Assembly (NCBI GenBank): GCA_945861785.1
Contig: CAMAWD010000020.1
Location: 1-64,000, forward strand
From: Rhodoferax sp. OV413
Lineage (GTDB): Bacteria; Pseudomonadota; Gammaproteobacteria; Burkholderiales; Burkholderiaceae_C
Length of the DNA: 64,000 bases
Direction: 5' to 3'
The notes beneath the pieces were generated by a model. That model did no database searches and was not told the origin of the DNA. It worked only from the letters and a program-made list of their open reading frames with translations. Every line of letters starts with the position of its first letter. Position 1 is the first letter of the stretch. A program made the position numbers and the translations under genes. Positions 25,002 to 35,456 of this stretch are shown here, piece by piece.

Positions 25002-28000
25002 ATGCAACTCGCTGAAACATCCATCCGACGCCCGGTATTTGCCTCGGTCCTGTCCTTGCTGATCATGCTGATCGGCGCAGTATCGTTCAACCGGCTTACG
25101 GTGCGCGAATACCCCAAGATCGACGAACCGGTCGTCAGTGTGCAGACCCGCTTCGGTGGCGCGTCGAGCGAGGTAATGGAAGGGCAGGTCACGAAGATCC
25201 TGGAAGACTCCCTGTCCGGTATCGAAGGCGTGGACGTGATCACCTCGATCAGCCGTCCCGAACGCAGCCTTATTTCGATCCGCTTCGCGCTCAGCCGCGA
25301 AGCCGACTCGGCCGCTGCGGATGTACGCGACAAGGTGTCCCGGGTGCGGCAACGGCTGCCCCAGGGTATCGACGAGCCGGTGATTGCCAAGGTCGAGGCC
25401 GACGCCTTCCCGGTGATCTTCATGGCCATGAGTTCGGACACACACAGTGCGCTGCAGTTGTCGGAAATGGCCAACCAGTTGGTCAAACCGGTGCTGCAGA
25501 CCGCGCCTGGTGCGGCTGACGTGACAGTGTTCGGCGAGCGCAAATTTTCGATGCGGATCTGGCTTGACCCGGACAAACTGGCCGCGTACCGCTTGACCGT
25601 ACAGGACGTGGAAGACGCACTTCGGCGCTCCAATCTGGAGGTGCCAGCGGGGCGAATTGAGAGTGCGCAGCGTGAGTTCAACGTCACGGCGGCGACGGAC
25701 CTGCGCCGACCGGCGGAGTTTCGCCAGGTGGTGATCCGGACGGTGAACGGCATGCCGGTGCGAATCGCTGACGTGGCACGTGTCGAGTCGGGGCCCGTCG
25801 ATGAACGTTCTGCGGTGCGCCTGAACGGCCGGGATTCAGTCGCCTTGGGTGTGATCCGGCAGGCTACCGCCAATCCGCTGGACCTCTCCGCCGGCGTTCG
25901 GCAACTGCTGGTCAAGGTGCAGAAAGACCTGCCGCCCGGCGTGACGATCGAAGTTGCCAATGACAATTCGGTGTTTATCGACCGCTCGATCAAGTCGGTG
26001 TACACGACCATCGGAGAAGCCGTGGTGCTGGTGGCCCTGGTCATCCTGATTTTCCTGCGGACATTCCGTGCCTCGATCATTCCGCTGCTGACGATCCCGG
26101 TGGCCCTGATCGGCACCTTCGCACTCATGGCGTTGGCCGGCTTCAGCATCAATACGCTCACACTATTGGCGCTGGTGCTGGCGATCGGGCTGGTGGTCGA
26201 CGACGCGATCGTGATGCTGGAGAACATCTACCGACATATCGAGGAGGGCATGACGCCGTTCCAAGCCTCGATCAAGGGCGCGCGAGAAGTAGGTTTTGCC
26301 ATCGTCGCGATGACCATGACCCTGGTGGCGGTGTATGCGCCCCTGGCATTTGCGCCAGGACGTACCGGGCGGCTCTTCACCGAGTTTGCGCTGGCGCTGG
26401 CCGGCGCCGTTGTGGTGTCTGGCGTGGTGGCGCTCACGCTGTCACCGATGTTGTGCTCGGTGCTGCTGCGCCACAATCCGAACCCGAATTTCTTTGACAA
26501 GGGCATGGAGCGGTTGTTGCAGGCGCTCACCCGAGGCTACGCAAACCTGTTGGCATTGACCTTGAAAGTACGTTGGGTGGTGGTGCTGGTGGCCATCGGC
26601 AGTGGTGTACTGTCATGGTCGGTGCTTGGCGAGATCAAGCGCGAGTTGTCGCCGATCGAAGACCGGGGCGTGGTGCTGGCGCAGGTGAACGGTCCGGACG
26701 GCTCGACACTCGATTACACCAACCGCTATGCAAGGGCGATCGAACGGGTGGGCGAGACTTATCCGGAGTTCGACAAGATCTTCTCCACCATCGGAAACCC
26801 GACAGTCGCACAGGGCAACATATTTTTTCGCACCGTCCCCTGGGAGGACCGCAAGCGCACCACACTCGAAATGGCGCGCGAGATGACGCCGCGCATTGCC
26901 GGCCTGACCGGCGTGACGGCCTTCCCGATCACGCCGCCCTCGCTGGGCCAGGGTTTTACCCAGCGCCCCATCAACTTCGTGATCATCACGTCGGACAGCT
27001 ACCAGAATCTGGCCCAGACCGTACGCACCTTCCAGGACGAGTTGGCCAAGAACCCCGGGTTCGTGCAGGTCGACACGGATTTGCGCCTGAACAAGCCCGA
27101 GATTCGCCTCGAGGTCGACCGTGAGCGCGCGGCCGACATGGGGGTGGGCGTGGATGCAATTGCGCGCGCCGTCGAGACCATGTTGGGTGGCCGCCTGGTG
27201 ACACGTTACAAGCGCGAGAGCGAGCAGTACGACGTGATCGTGCAGACCAGCCCGTCCGGCCGCAACACGCCCGATGACATCGAGAAGATATTCGTTCGTG
27301 GCAAGGGCGATGCGATGATTCCCCTGTCGGCGCTTGTCAAGCTGCGCGAGATCGTGGTGCCCAGGGAGTTGAACCACTTCGGCCAGCGCCGCTCGGCCTC
27401 GATCACGTCCAATCTGTCCGCGGATTACTCGGTCGGCGAAGCCCTGGACTTCATGGACGCCACGGCGCGCAAGGTGCTCAAGCCCGGTTATGCCACCGAC
27501 CTGAACGGGTCGAGCCGCGAGTTCCGCAAGTCCGCTGATTCCCTGACGCTGGTGTTCATTCTTGCGCTGTTCTTCATCTTCCTGGTGCTGGCCGCGCAGT
27601 TCGAGAGTTTCGTGGACCCGTTCGTGATTTTGTTGAGCGTGCCACTCTCGATGGCGGGGGCCCTGATGGCGTTGAAGTGGTCGGGGGGCACCTTGAACGT
27701 GTTCAGCCAGATCGGGCTGATCACGCTGGTGGGCCTGATCACCAAACATGGCATTTTGATCGTCGAATTTGCCAACCAACTGCGTGAGCAAGGGCTCGAC
27801 ACGGTGGCCGCCATCAAGAAATCGGCCACACAACGGCTGCGCCCGATCTTGATGACCACCGGCGCCATGGTGCTGGGTGCACTGCCGCTGGCCCTGGCAA
27901 CCGGGGCCGGTGCCGAGAGCCGGCGTCAGATCGGCTGGGTCATCGTGGGCGGGATGAGCCTGGGCACGCTGCTCACGATTTTCGTGGTGCCCACGATGTA

Positions 28001-28109
28001 CACCCTGCTGGCGCGCAGGCACGCACCGGGCGCCAAGAAGGAACCGGCCTTGCCGGTGCACACCCCTGGCGCCGCTGCGTTGCCACACCGGGACCTGGTG
28101 GTCGAATAA
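25002..28109 (+). CDS. RND multidrug efflux permease (AcrB/MexB-type)
   Basis: A 1035-residue proton-driven pump starting MQLAETSIRRPVFASVLSLL. The first TM helix, a periplasmic porter region (QTRFGGASSEVMEGQVTKILED...), the TM4 motif LALVLAIGLVVDDAIVMLENI with the paired Asp of the proton relay, the second porter half and the C-terminal TM bundle (GLITLVGLITKHGILIVEFANQL) are all in the expected positions. The second-half GLITKHGIL and the adaptor partner support the HAE1-type drug/solute efflux class. Substrates cannot be told from sequence. It is co-transcribed with the adaptor and converges on moeA. Confidence 0.94.
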   Translation: MQLAETSIRRPVFASVLSLLIMLIGAVSFNRLTVREYPKIDEPVVSVQTRFGGASSEVMEGQVTKILEDSLSGIEGVDVITSISRPERSLISIRFALSREADSAAADVRDKVSRVRQRLPQGIDEPVIAKVEADAFPVIFMAMSSDTHSALQLSEMANQLVKPVLQTAPGAADVTVFGERKFSMRIWLDPDKLAAYRLTVQDVEDALRRSNLEVPAGRIESAQREFNVTAATDLRRPAEFRQVVIRTVNGMPVRIADVARVESGPVDERSAVRLNGRDSVALGVIRQATANPLDLSAGVRQLLVKVQKDLPPGVTIEVANDNSVFIDRSIKSVYTTIGEAVVLVALVILIFLRTFRASIIPLLTIPVALIGTFALMALAGFSINTLTLLALVLAIGLVVDDAIVMLENIYRHIEEGMTPFQASIKGAREVGFAIVAMTMTLVAVYAPLAFAPGRTGRLFTEFALALAGAVVVSGVVALTLSPMLCSVLLRHNPNPNFFDKGMERLLQALTRGYANLLALTLKVRWVVVLVAIGSGVLSWSVLGEIKRELSPIEDRGVVLAQVNGPDGSTLDYTNRYARAIERVGETYPEFDKIFSTIGNPTVAQGNIFFRTVPWEDRKRTTLEMAREMTPRIAGLTGVTAFPITPPSLGQGFTQRPINFVIITSDSYQNLAQTVRTFQDELAKNPGFVQVDTDLRLNKPEIRLEVDRERAADMGVGVDAIARAVETMLGGRLVTRYKRESEQYDVIVQTSPSGRNTPDDIEKIFVRGKGDAMIPLSALVKLREIVVPRELNHFGQRRSASITSNLSADYSVGEALDFMDATARKVLKPGYATDLNGSSREFRKSADSLTLVFILALFFIFLVLAAQFESFVDPFVILLSVPLSMAGALMALKWSGGTLNVFSQIGLITLVGLITKHGILIVEFANQLREQGLDTVAAIKKSATQRLRPILMTTGAMVLGALPLALATGAGAESRRQIGWVIVGGMSLGTLLTIFVVPTMYTLLARRHAPGAKKEPALPVHTPGAAALPHRDLVVE

Positions 28110-28128
28110 CGCTGGACATGCCGGCGCG

Positions 28129-29424
28129 TCAGAGCGCGCCGTCGAACACCATCACGTCCAGCTCATCACCAGGCGCCACATGGCCTTGGTCGTGGTGCAG
28201 GACGATCAGCCCGTTGGCCTGCACCATCGAGCTCAACACGCCTGAACCCTGGTTGCCAGTGGTCGCCACCCGCAGGATGCCCTGCGCGTCGCGGGTTACG
28301 GTCCCGCGCTGGTATTCAGTTCGACCGGCCTTTTTCCGGATGGCTTCGGTGCTGCGAGCGCGCAACAAGGGCGGGGCCGCATGGCGGGCGCCCATCATCT
28401 GCAGCAGTGCCGGGCGAACAAACGCCAGGAAAGTCACCATGACTGCGACCGGGTTGCCGGGCAGGCCGAACAGGATGGCCGACCGGCCCTCGGGCGCGGC
28501 GATCCGGCCCACGGCCATCGGCCGTCCTGGCCGCATGGCGATGCGCCAGAATGCAACACCGCCGCTGGCGCCGGCCAATTTTTTCATCATCGCCTTGGTG
28601 TAATCGGCCTCCCCCACACTGACGCCACCGCTGGTGATGATGGCATCGGCCTGTCGGGCGGCCGCCACGAACGCTTCCTCCAGGGCGGCGGGCTCGTCGC
28701 GGACCACCCCCAGGTCGATCATCTCGATGCCCAGGCGGCGCAACAACCCGAAAACCGTGTAGCGGTTGCTGTCGTAGACCGCACCAGGGCGGGCTGGCTC
28801 GCCCAGGCTCAGGATCTCGTTGCCGGTGGAAAAATAGGCGACACGCAGTCGGCGCACTACGCGCACCCTGGCCACGCCCAGGCTGGCGATCAGCCCCAGT
28901 GCCGCGGGCCCGAGCAGATCACCGCGTGCGAGCGCCGCTTGCCCCTGCAGCAGGTCTTCGCCCAGACAACGCCGGTTGTCGCCCTGGCGGACCACTGCGG
29001 CCGCAAGCGTGACCGTAGCGCCGTTGAGTTGGACCAGTTCCAGTGGTACGACCGTGTCAAGTCCGGGTGGCATCACGGCGCCCGTGGTGATCTTGACGGC
29101 TTCGCCGCGGCCGACCGCAGTGCTCCAGACATCCCCTGCCAGCGTGCTGCCGACCACCTTCAGCACGAGCGGCACGCCATCCGCCAGCGCAGCGCCATCG
29201 AAGGCAAACCCGTCCATGGCCGAGTTGTCATGCGGCGGCACGCTGATCGGGGACACCAGGTCCTCCGCCAAAACCCGTCCGAGTGCCTCGAATACCGTTG
29301 CTTCCTCGGTTTCGATGACCGGTTCCACCAGACGCTGCAGGAACAGGTTCACGTCGGATGCGCGCAGGCTGTGCGGGTCGTAACCCTGAAGTTGGGCGGC
29401 TATCTGGTCGATTGAAGGGCTCAT
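28129..29424 (-). CDS. moeA: Molybdopterin molybdenumtransferase MoeA
   Basis: A 431-residue MoeA. The family's N-terminal motif is present as SPISVPPHDNSAMDGFAFDG. The MoCF_biosynth fold appears as VAYFSTGNEILSLGEPARPGAVYDSN and AIITSGGVSVGEADYTK, and LFGLPGNPVAVMVTF marks the pocket. It inserts molybdate into adenylylated molybdopterin. It is downstream of moaA; its ATG overlaps the stop of a 22-codon mobA remnant (ATGA), so moeA translation may be coupled to that tiny frame. Confidence 0.96.
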   Translation of the reverse strand: MSPSIDQIAAQLQGYDPHSLRASDVNLFLQRLVEPVIETEEATVFEALGRVLAEDLVSPISVPPHDNSAMDGFAFDGAALADGVPLVLKVVGSTLAGDVWSTAVGRGEAVKITTGAVMPPGLDTVVPLELVQLNGATVTLAAAVVRQGDNRRCLGEDLLQGQAALARGDLLGPAALGLIASLGVARVRVVRRLRVAYFSTGNEILSLGEPARPGAVYDSNRYTVFGLLRRLGIEMIDLGVVRDEPAALEEAFVAAARQADAIITSGGVSVGEADYTKAMMKKLAGASGGVAFWRIAMRPGRPMAVGRIAAPEGRSAILFGLPGNPVAVMVTFLAFVRPALLQMMGARHAAPPLLRARSTEAIRKKAGRTEYQRGTVTRDAQGILRVATTGNQGSGVLSSMVQANGLIVLHHDQGHVAPGDELDVMVFDGAL

Positions 29425-29486
29425 GGATGTAATGCCTGCTGCTCGCCGGCCAGCACCACGCCGCTGATCTGCGATCGGTCAAGCAT
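29421..29486 (-). pseudogene. N-terminal remnant of mobA between moaA and moeA
   Basis: Directly after moaA the minus strand reads MLDRSQISGVVLAGEQQALH, then Pro and a TGA. The ISGVVLAG part matches the first strand and the start of the nucleotide-binding loop of MobA guanylyltransferase (xITGLVLAGGxGxRMGG). The frame then departs and stops at codon 22. MobA would normally be about 200 residues, and moaA-mobA-moeA is a common order. I infer an internal deletion that removed mobA but kept its start as a leader for moeA. Short length limits certainty. Confidence 0.5.
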
Positions 29487-29488
29487 TT

Positions 29489-30616
29489 TCAGCCACCGAT
29501 GTAACTCATCTCGACACGGGGTGCTGGCGCCCCGGCAAGAGAGTTGCGCAATTCAGAATAACGGTCTGACCGTGCACCCCAGATGCCGGCCAGTGCCGAA
29601 GCGAGGTCGGCGTCATCGGCGCCCGAGCGCAACAGGCCGCGCAGGTCGTGTCCCTGCGACGCAAATAGGCACAGGTACAACTTGCCCTCGGTCGAGAGGC
29701 GGGCGCGGTTGCAGTCACGGCAGAACGCCTGCGTCACGCTGCTGATCACGCCGATTTCGCCCAGGGCTGGATCGAAGCGACCGTTGGCGTCAGCGTAGCC
29801 CCAGCGCTGCGCGGTTTCGCCCGATGCCGTTGCCTCCAGCGGCACCAGCGGCATTTCGGATTGAATCAGCCTCACGACCTCGGCCGATGGAAGCACCTCG
29901 TCCATGCGCCAGCCGTTGGTGGATCCGACGTCCATGTATTCGATGAAACGCAGCACCGCACCGCTGCCACGAAAGTGCCTCGCCATCGGAAGGATCTCGC
30001 GCGCGTTCGTGCTGCGTTTGACCACCATGTTGACCTTGATCGGGCCCAGGCCCGCCGTGCGCGCGGCCTCGATGCCCTGCAGCACCTGCTGCACCGGAAA
30101 ATCCACATCGTTCATGCTGCGAAACACGCTGTCGTCCAACCCGTCCAGGCTGACCGTGACGCGTTGCAACCCGGCGTCTTTCAGTGCGCGGGCCTTGCGC
30201 GCCAGCAGCGACCCGTTGGTGGTCAGGGTGATGTCGGGGGCTTGCCCGTCGACCGTCCTGAGCCGGGCCAACTGCCCGATCAGCACTTCGATGTTCTTGC
30301 GCAGCAGGGGTTCACCGCCGGTGAGACGGATCTTGCGCACGCCGTGGGCCAGGAATATCTTCGCCAGCCGCGTGATCTCCTCGAAGCTCAACAGGGACGC
30401 ATGCGGCAGGTAGACATGGTCCTTGTCGAAAACTTCCTTGGGCATGCAGTAGCTGCAGCGGAAGTTGCAGCGGTCGGTGACACTGATGCGCAGGTCACGC
30501 AGCGGGCGTCCCAGTGCGTCAGCGAGCAGGCCGTTGGGAACCACGGGCGTGGTCGGCAACTGGACCGCGCGCGCAGTGTTGCGCAGGTCCACCAGGGGGA
30601 TGACTCGGTCAGACAT
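29489..30616 (-). CDS. moaA: GTP 3',8-cyclase MoaA
   Basis: A 375-residue radical SAM enzyme. The N-terminal 4Fe-4S motif is [16 protein letters not shown]; the second C-terminal cluster comes from [19 protein letters not shown]. It ends in the conserved Gly-Gly (SYIGG). It cyclises GTP in the first step of molybdenum cofactor synthesis with MoaC. The start [12 protein letters not shown] is preferred to the ORF-track start 9 codons earlier. It precedes the mobA remnant and moeA on the same strand. Confidence 0.96.
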   Translation of the reverse strand: MSDRVIPLVDLRNTARAVQLPTTPVVPNGLLADALGRPLRDLRISVTDRCNFRCSYCMPKEVFDKDHVYLPHASLLSFEEITRLAKIFLAHGVRKIRLTGGEPLLRKNIEVLIGQLARLRTVDGQAPDITLTTNGSLLARKARALKDAGLQRVTVSLDGLDDSVFRSMNDVDFPVQQVLQGIEAARTAGLGPIKVNMVVKRSTNAREILPMARHFRGSGAVLRFIEYMDVGSTNGWRMDEVLPSAEVVRLIQSEMPLVPLEATASGETAQRWGYADANGRFDPALGEIGVISSVTQAFCRDCNRARLSTEGKLYLCLFASQGHDLRGLLRSGADDADLASALAGIWGARSDRYSELRNSLAGAPAPRVEMSYIGG

Positions 30617-30639
30617 GTGCAGATTTTGCACCAGCAATG

Positions 30640-31401
30640 TCAAGCACAGCGCCCGCCATCCACTTCGAGGCAGACACCATTGATGAAAGATGCCTCGTCG
30701 CTGGCGAGGTACAGGGCGGCGTTGGCAACGTCGAGCGCGGTGGAAAAGCGCCCCAGGGGGATCGTCGACAGGAACTTGGCACGGCGGGCGTCGTCGAGCG
30801 GCCCACCAGCGAACTCCGTGGACAGGCCGGTGTCGGGGTTGAACACCGGGTTGATGCAGTTCACCCGGATGTTGTCGGGCCCGAGTTCCGCCGCGAGCGA
30901 TTTGGACAGCGTGATGGCGGCTCCCTTGGAGGCGTTGTACCAGGTCAGGCCGGGCCGGGGCCGCAGCCCGGCCGTGGAGGCGATCGTGATGAAACTTCCG
31001 CCACCCTGGGCCCGAAACACCGGCGTGGCGTGGATGGTGGCCAGGTACAGGCTTTTGACATTGACCGCGAAGCAGCGGTCGAACTCCTCCTCGCTGACCT
31101 CCAGTGCCGGGCGGTTGCGGTGGGTCCAGCCGGCGTTGTTGACCATCACGTCGAGCCGTCCATGGCGCTGCACGGCAAACGCGACCAGGGCCTGCATGTC
31201 GGCGCTGCGGGTGACGTCCGCGGCGCAGAAAGCGGCGTCGCCGCCGTTGGCACGAATTGCAGCGGCCACTTTTTCACCGGCCGCGGCCTGGATGTCGTTG
31301 ACGATCACCCGGGCGCCTTCGGCAGCGAGCCGCTGGGCGATGCCTTCGCCGATACCGCCGCCGGAGCCGGTGACGATGACTACCTTGTTCATGACGCGCA
31401 T
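30640..31401 (-). CDS. Short-chain dehydrogenase/reductase
   Basis: A 253-residue classical SDR: cofactor motif [24 protein letters not shown], catalytic Ser in FITIASTAG and the YNASKGAA Tyr-x3-Lys. An Asp near the end of strand 2 (VIVNDIQAA) suggests NAD(H) preference. AAGGAA precedes the ATG. It lies 57 bp downstream of an aldehyde dehydrogenase gene on the same strand, so the pair may oxidise an alcohol through aldehyde to acid; the substrate is unknown. Confidence 0.88.
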   Translation of the reverse strand: MRVMNKVVIVTGSGGGIGEGIAQRLAAEGARVIVNDIQAAAGEKVAAAIRANGGDAAFCAADVTRSADMQALVAFAVQRHGRLDVMVNNAGWTHRNRPALEVSEEEFDRCFAVNVKSLYLATIHATPVFRAQGGGSFITIASTAGLRPRPGLTWYNASKGAAITLSKSLAAELGPDNIRVNCINPVFNPDTGLSTEFAGGPLDDARRAKFLSTIPLGRFSTALDVANAALYLASDEASFINGVCLEVDGGRCA

Positions 31402-31458
31402 GGTTTGTTCCTTACAGAGTGGGCCGCCGCCCCGCAGCGCGGGGCGACAGGCAGTGGG

Positions 31459-32892
31459 TCAGCCGTGGCGGATTGCCACCGTCTTGAGCGCAGTGAAACC
31501 GTACAGGGCTTCAAAGCCTTTCTCGCGCCCGTGGCCCGAGGCCTTGAAGCCGCCGAATGGCAACTCGACGCCGCCGCCGGCGCCGTAGTTGTTGATGAAC
31601 ACCTGGCCGCTGCGGATGCGTTTGGCCACGCGGAACTGCCGCCCGCCGTCGCGGGTCCAGAGGCCGGCGACAAGGCCGAACTGCGTGGCATTGGCCAGTT
31701 CGACCGCATGGTCCTCGTCGCGGAATGGCATTGCCGCCAAGACCGGCCCGAAGACTTCCTCTTGCGCCAGCCGGTGCGTGACCGGTACGTCCCGCAGCAG
31801 GGTGGGGGCCTGGTAGAAACCGGTGTCGGGCGCCTCGTCGGCGATCTGGCCCTGCGCCACCATCGGGATGCCTGCCACCTGTGCGTCGCTCAGGAAATCC
31901 CACACGCGCTGCTGCTGGCTCTGGCGGATCAGTGGCCCGAGGTCGAGGTCCATGGCGGCCGGACCTGCCCGCAGCTTGGAAAATGCTTCGCCAAGCCGCA
32001 CCAGAAGGGGCTCGTAGACCTGCTCGTCCACCAGCAGGCGCGAACCCGCAGAGCAGGTTTGCCCGGAGTTCTGCACGATGGCATTGACGATGGCCGGAAT
32101 GGCTGCATCGAGGTCGGCGTCGGCGAAGACGATCTGGGGGCTTTTGCCGCCCAGCTCCAGCGTGACAGGGCAGTGGCGTTCGGCGGCAAGCTGCTGGACC
32201 AGCGTCCCGATCCTGGGGCTGCCGGTGAAGCTGATGTGGTCGATGCCGGCATGGCGTGCCAGCGCGTCACCGACCTCATGCCCGTACCCGGTGACGATGT
32301 TCAGTGCGCCGGCCGGGAACCCGACCTCGGCGGCAAGTTGGGCGACCCGGATCAGCGACAGGCAGGCGTCCTCGGACGGCTTGACCACGCACACGTTGCC
32401 GGCCGCCAGCGCGCCGCCGACACTGCGCCCGAAGATCTGCATCGGGTAGTTCCACGGGATGATGTGCCCGGTAACGCCGTGGGGTTCGCGCCAGGTCAGC
32501 ACGCTGTAGCCGTCCAGGTAGGGAATGGTTTCGCCGTGCAGCTTGTCGCAGGCACCTGCGTAGAACTCGAAATAACGGGACAGGGCGGCTGCGTCGGCGC
32601 GTGCCTGCCTGGTGGGCTTGCCGCAGTCGCGCTGTTCGAGCAGCGCCAGTTCTTCTGCATGCTCGGCCACCTTGGCCGACAGCCGCATCAGCAAGCGGCC
32701 ACGTTGCACGGCGGTCACTTTGCTCCAGACAGAGTCCATGCATTGCCGTGCGGCGCGCACAGCCATGCCGAGGTCTTCTGCATTGCTGCGCTGGATCTGA
32801 TCGAAAGCTTGTCCGTGGGACGGGTCGATGACGGCGATCGTGCGCCCGGAGCACGAGGGCACCGGTGCATTGGCGATGAAGTTGAGTTGCAT
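31459..32892 (-). CDS. NAD(P)-dependent aldehyde dehydrogenase
   Basis: A 477-residue ALDH-superfamily enzyme with nucleotide motifs (IIPWNYPMQ, VKPSEDACLS, FTGSPRIG), the general base Glu in TLELGGKSPQIVF and the catalytic Cys in NSGQTCSAGSR. The C-terminal PFGGFKASGHGREKG is standard. Substrate cannot be set from sequence; betaine-aldehyde, gamma-aminobutyraldehyde and aromatic-aldehyde members all look alike here. The start MQLNFIANAP is chosen because the ORF-track extension of 17 codons is unlike the family. Confidence 0.9.
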   Translation of the reverse strand: MQLNFIANAPVPSCSGRTIAVIDPSHGQAFDQIQRSNAEDLGMAVRAARQCMDSVWSKVTAVQRGRLLMRLSAKVAEHAEELALLEQRDCGKPTRQARADAAALSRYFEFYAGACDKLHGETIPYLDGYSVLTWREPHGVTGHIIPWNYPMQIFGRSVGGALAAGNVCVVKPSEDACLSLIRVAQLAAEVGFPAGALNIVTGYGHEVGDALARHAGIDHISFTGSPRIGTLVQQLAAERHCPVTLELGGKSPQIVFADADLDAAIPAIVNAIVQNSGQTCSAGSRLLVDEQVYEPLLVRLGEAFSKLRAGPAAMDLDLGPLIRQSQQQRVWDFLSDAQVAGIPMVAQGQIADEAPDTGFYQAPTLLRDVPVTHRLAQEEVFGPVLAAMPFRDEDHAVELANATQFGLVAGLWTRDGGRQFRVAKRIRSGQVFINNYGAGGGVELPFGGFKASGHGREKGFEALYGFTALKTVAIRHG

Positions 32893-32961
32893 CCGGGCAT
32901 TTTCCTTCAATCGGGCGGGCAGGTGGGGTGAATGCACTCCCAAAGTGCATCACCCGCAAAC

Positions 32962-32983
32962 AGAAAAGCCCGCGATGCGGGCC
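32962..32983 (-). terminator. Intrinsic terminator of hppA
   Basis: On the minus strand GCCCGC-ATC-GCGGGC is followed by TTTTCTG, a compact 6-bp GC stem with U-rich tail. It lies about 50 bp past the hppA stop. Confidence 0.75.
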
Positions 32984-33030
32984 AAACTGGGATCCCCCGC
33001 CCACAGGCGCGGGGGTCGGCCACGCACAGC

Positions 33031-35217
33031 TTATTGCGAAGCTGCGCTTGCCGGTGCTGCGGCGACTGCCGGTGCAGCAACGGCCGGTGCAGCAACTGCC
33101 GGTACAGCGGCCGGCGCCGTGATTGCCGCCGGGGCGCTTGCCGCAGGGCTGGCGGCGCCTGCCTTGGGTGCGTGGATCTGCATCATCAACGGCACGATCA
33201 GCAGGGCCACGATGTTGATGATCTTGATCAGCGGGTTGATGGCGGGGCCGGCGGTGTCCTTGTACGGGTCACCAACGGTGTCGCCGGTCACGGCTGCCTT
33301 GTGGGTTTCGGAGCCCTTGCCACCGTGGTGGCCGTCTTCGATGTACTTCTTGGCGTTGTCCCACGCGCCGCCGCCGGTACACATGGAGATCGCCACGAAC
33401 AGGCCGGTCACGATGGTGCCCATCAGCAGGCCGCCGAGCGCCGCCGGGCCGAGGATCAGGCCGACCAGGATCGGTGCCACCACGGGCAGCAGCGAAGGGA
33501 TCATCATTTCCTTGATGGCCGCAGTGGTCAGCATGTCGACCGCCCGGCCGTACTCGGGCTTGGCAGTGCCTTCCATGATGCCCTTGATCTCGCGGAACTG
33601 GCGACGCACCTCAACCACCACCGAGCCGGCAGCGCGGCCGACGGCCTCCATGGCCATGGCACCGAACAGGTAGGGAATCAGGCCGCCGATGAACAGGCCG
33701 ATGATGACCATGGGGTCGCTCAGGTCAAAACTGATGGACTTGCCGTAGGCTTCCAGCTTGTGCGTGTAGTCGGCAAACAGCACCAGCGCGGCAAGACCGG
33801 CTGATCCGATGGCGTAACCCTTGGTCACCGCCTTGGTCGTGTTGCCCACGGCGTCCAGCGGGTCGGTGACATCGCGCACGCTTTTCGGCATTTCGGCCAT
33901 TTCGGCAATACCGCCAGCGTTGTCGGTGATCGGGCCATAGGCGTCGAGCGCAACCACGATACCGGCCATGCTCAGCATCGATGTGGCTGCGATCGCGATG
34001 CCGTACAGGCCGGCCATCTGGAACGAGACCCAGATCGCGATACACACGAAGATCACTGGCCAGGCGGTGGAACGCATCGATACACCCAGGCCGGCAATGA
34101 TGTTGGTACCGTGGCCGGTGGTGGATGCCTGGGCAATGTGCTTGACCGGGGCGTATTGGGTGCCGGTGTAGTACTCGGTGATCCAGACCAGTGCGGCGGT
34201 CAGCACCAGGCCGACGGCACAGGCGCCAAACAGGCGCATCTGCGCGCCGGTGCCACCCAGGGCGTTGTCGGCAATGATGGCGTTGGTGACAAAGTAGAAC
34301 GCAATCAGCGACAGGATGCCGGCAACCGCCAAACCTTTGTACAGGGCTGGCATCACGTTCTTCATGCCGGGTGATGCCTTGACGAAGAAGCAGCCGATGA
34401 TCGATGCGACGATCGACACCGCGCCAAGTGCCAACGGGTAGACCACGGTGCTGTTGCCAGCGCCGGTGACGAGAAGCGCCCCCAGCACCATGGTGGCAAT
34501 CAGGGTCACCGCGTAGGTTTCAAACAGGTCGGCGGCCATGCCGGCGCAGTCGCCGACGTTGTCACCCACGTTGTCGGCGATCACGGCCGGATTGCGTGGG
34601 TCATCCTCGGGGATGCCGGCTTCGACCTTGCCCACCAGGTCGGCACCAACGTCCGCGCCCTTGGTGAAGATGCCGCCGCCAAGACGGGCGAAGATGGAAA
34701 TCAGCGAGGAGCCAAAGGCAAAACCGATCAGGGGGTTGAGCTTGGCGGCGGTCGCTGCGCCTTCGGGAACCAGGAACCAGTAGAACGCTGTCACGCCCAG
34801 CAGGCCCAGGCCCACCACCAGCATGCCGGTGATGGCGCCACCGCGGAACGCGACGTCCAAAGCCGGGCCGATACCTTTGGTGGCCGCCTGCGCCGTACGC
34901 ACATTGGCACGCACCGACACGTTCATGCCGATGAATCCGCACGCACCCGAGAGCACAGAGCCGACCACAAACCCGACAGCGCTCATGCCGTCCAGGAATA
35001 TGGCAATCAGGATCGCGAGCACCACGCCGACCATGGTGATGGTCTTGTATTGGCGCGCCAGATAGGCCGCAGCCCCGGTCTGGATCGCCGCCGCAATTTC
35101 CTGCATACGTGGATTGCCGGCATCCTGCGCAAGGATCCAGCTGCGCGCCCAAAAGCCGTAAACCACGGCAATCAGCCCGCAAAGTAGTGCCATCATCAGC
35201 ACCGAGTTGCCTGTCAT
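33031..35217 (-). CDS. hppA: Membrane-bound H+-translocating pyrophosphatase
   Basis: A 728-residue polytopic enzyme that couples pyrophosphate hydrolysis to proton export. The catalytic stretch [20 protein letters not shown] and the acidic metal-binding loop [19 protein letters not shown] are intact. The Lys in [10 protein letters not shown], where K+-dependent enzymes carry Ala, marks the K+-independent class. The C-terminus adds about 45 residues of Ala/Pro-rich sequence after the last TM segment. The ATG has GAGGAGTG upstream; the ORF-track TTG is two codons earlier. It is divergent from soluble ppa across 239 bp, which holds no gene and presumably both promoters. Confidence 0.95.
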   Translation of the reverse strand: MTGNSVLMMALLCGLIAVVYGFWARSWILAQDAGNPRMQEIAAAIQTGAAAYLARQYKTITMVGVVLAILIAIFLDGMSAVGFVVGSVLSGACGFIGMNVSVRANVRTAQAATKGIGPALDVAFRGGAITGMLVVGLGLLGVTAFYWFLVPEGAATAAKLNPLIGFAFGSSLISIFARLGGGIFTKGADVGADLVGKVEAGIPEDDPRNPAVIADNVGDNVGDCAGMAADLFETYAVTLIATMVLGALLVTGAGNSTVVYPLALGAVSIVASIIGCFFVKASPGMKNVMPALYKGLAVAGILSLIAFYFVTNAIIADNALGGTGAQMRLFGACAVGLVLTAALVWITEYYTGTQYAPVKHIAQASTTGHGTNIIAGLGVSMRSTAWPVIFVCIAIWVSFQMAGLYGIAIAATSMLSMAGIVVALDAYGPITDNAGGIAEMAEMPKSVRDVTDPLDAVGNTTKAVTKGYAIGSAGLAALVLFADYTHKLEAYGKSISFDLSDPMVIIGLFIGGLIPYLFGAMAMEAVGRAAGSVVVEVRRQFREIKGIMEGTAKPEYGRAVDMLTTAAIKEMMIPSLLPVVAPILVGLILGPAALGGLLMGTIVTGLFVAISMCTGGGAWDNAKKYIEDGHHGGKGSETHKAAVTGDTVGDPYKDTAGPAINPLIKIINIVALLIVPLMMQIHAPKAGAASPAASAPAAITAPAAVPAVAAPAVAAPAVAAAPASAASQ
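33048..33115. repeat. Imperfect 15-bp repeats at the 3' end of hppA
   Basis: About four degenerate 15-bp units of the type TGCCGGTGCAGCAAC encode the [10 protein letters not shown]-like tail of HppA. The unit length keeps the frame. The tail has no pyrophosphatase function that I know of. Confidence 0.6.
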
Positions 35218-35456
35218 AGTCAATCACTCCTCATCCGAAGATGTCACAGTTTCGCGTATGGGGGCACAACGCACGCGAGGCCCCCGCTGCGTTGCTTCCT
35301 CAGGCGTCCTGTGCAGGAGCCGATTGGCCAACGCCGGAACTGTAACAACAAAAGTCCTGCTTTTTGAAAGTCGCAAGGAGCGCGTCAGCAAAATAAGGGT
35401 TAATACTTAGTTCCCGAATTTTTTCGATCCAACCCCTCACAAGCGAACCATCCACC

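Noticed and set aside
29861-32931. Long overlapping plus-strand ORFs (575 and 764 aa) across moaA, SDR and ALDH
   Set aside because: They are shadows of high-GC minus-strand genes whose catalytic motifs are intact.
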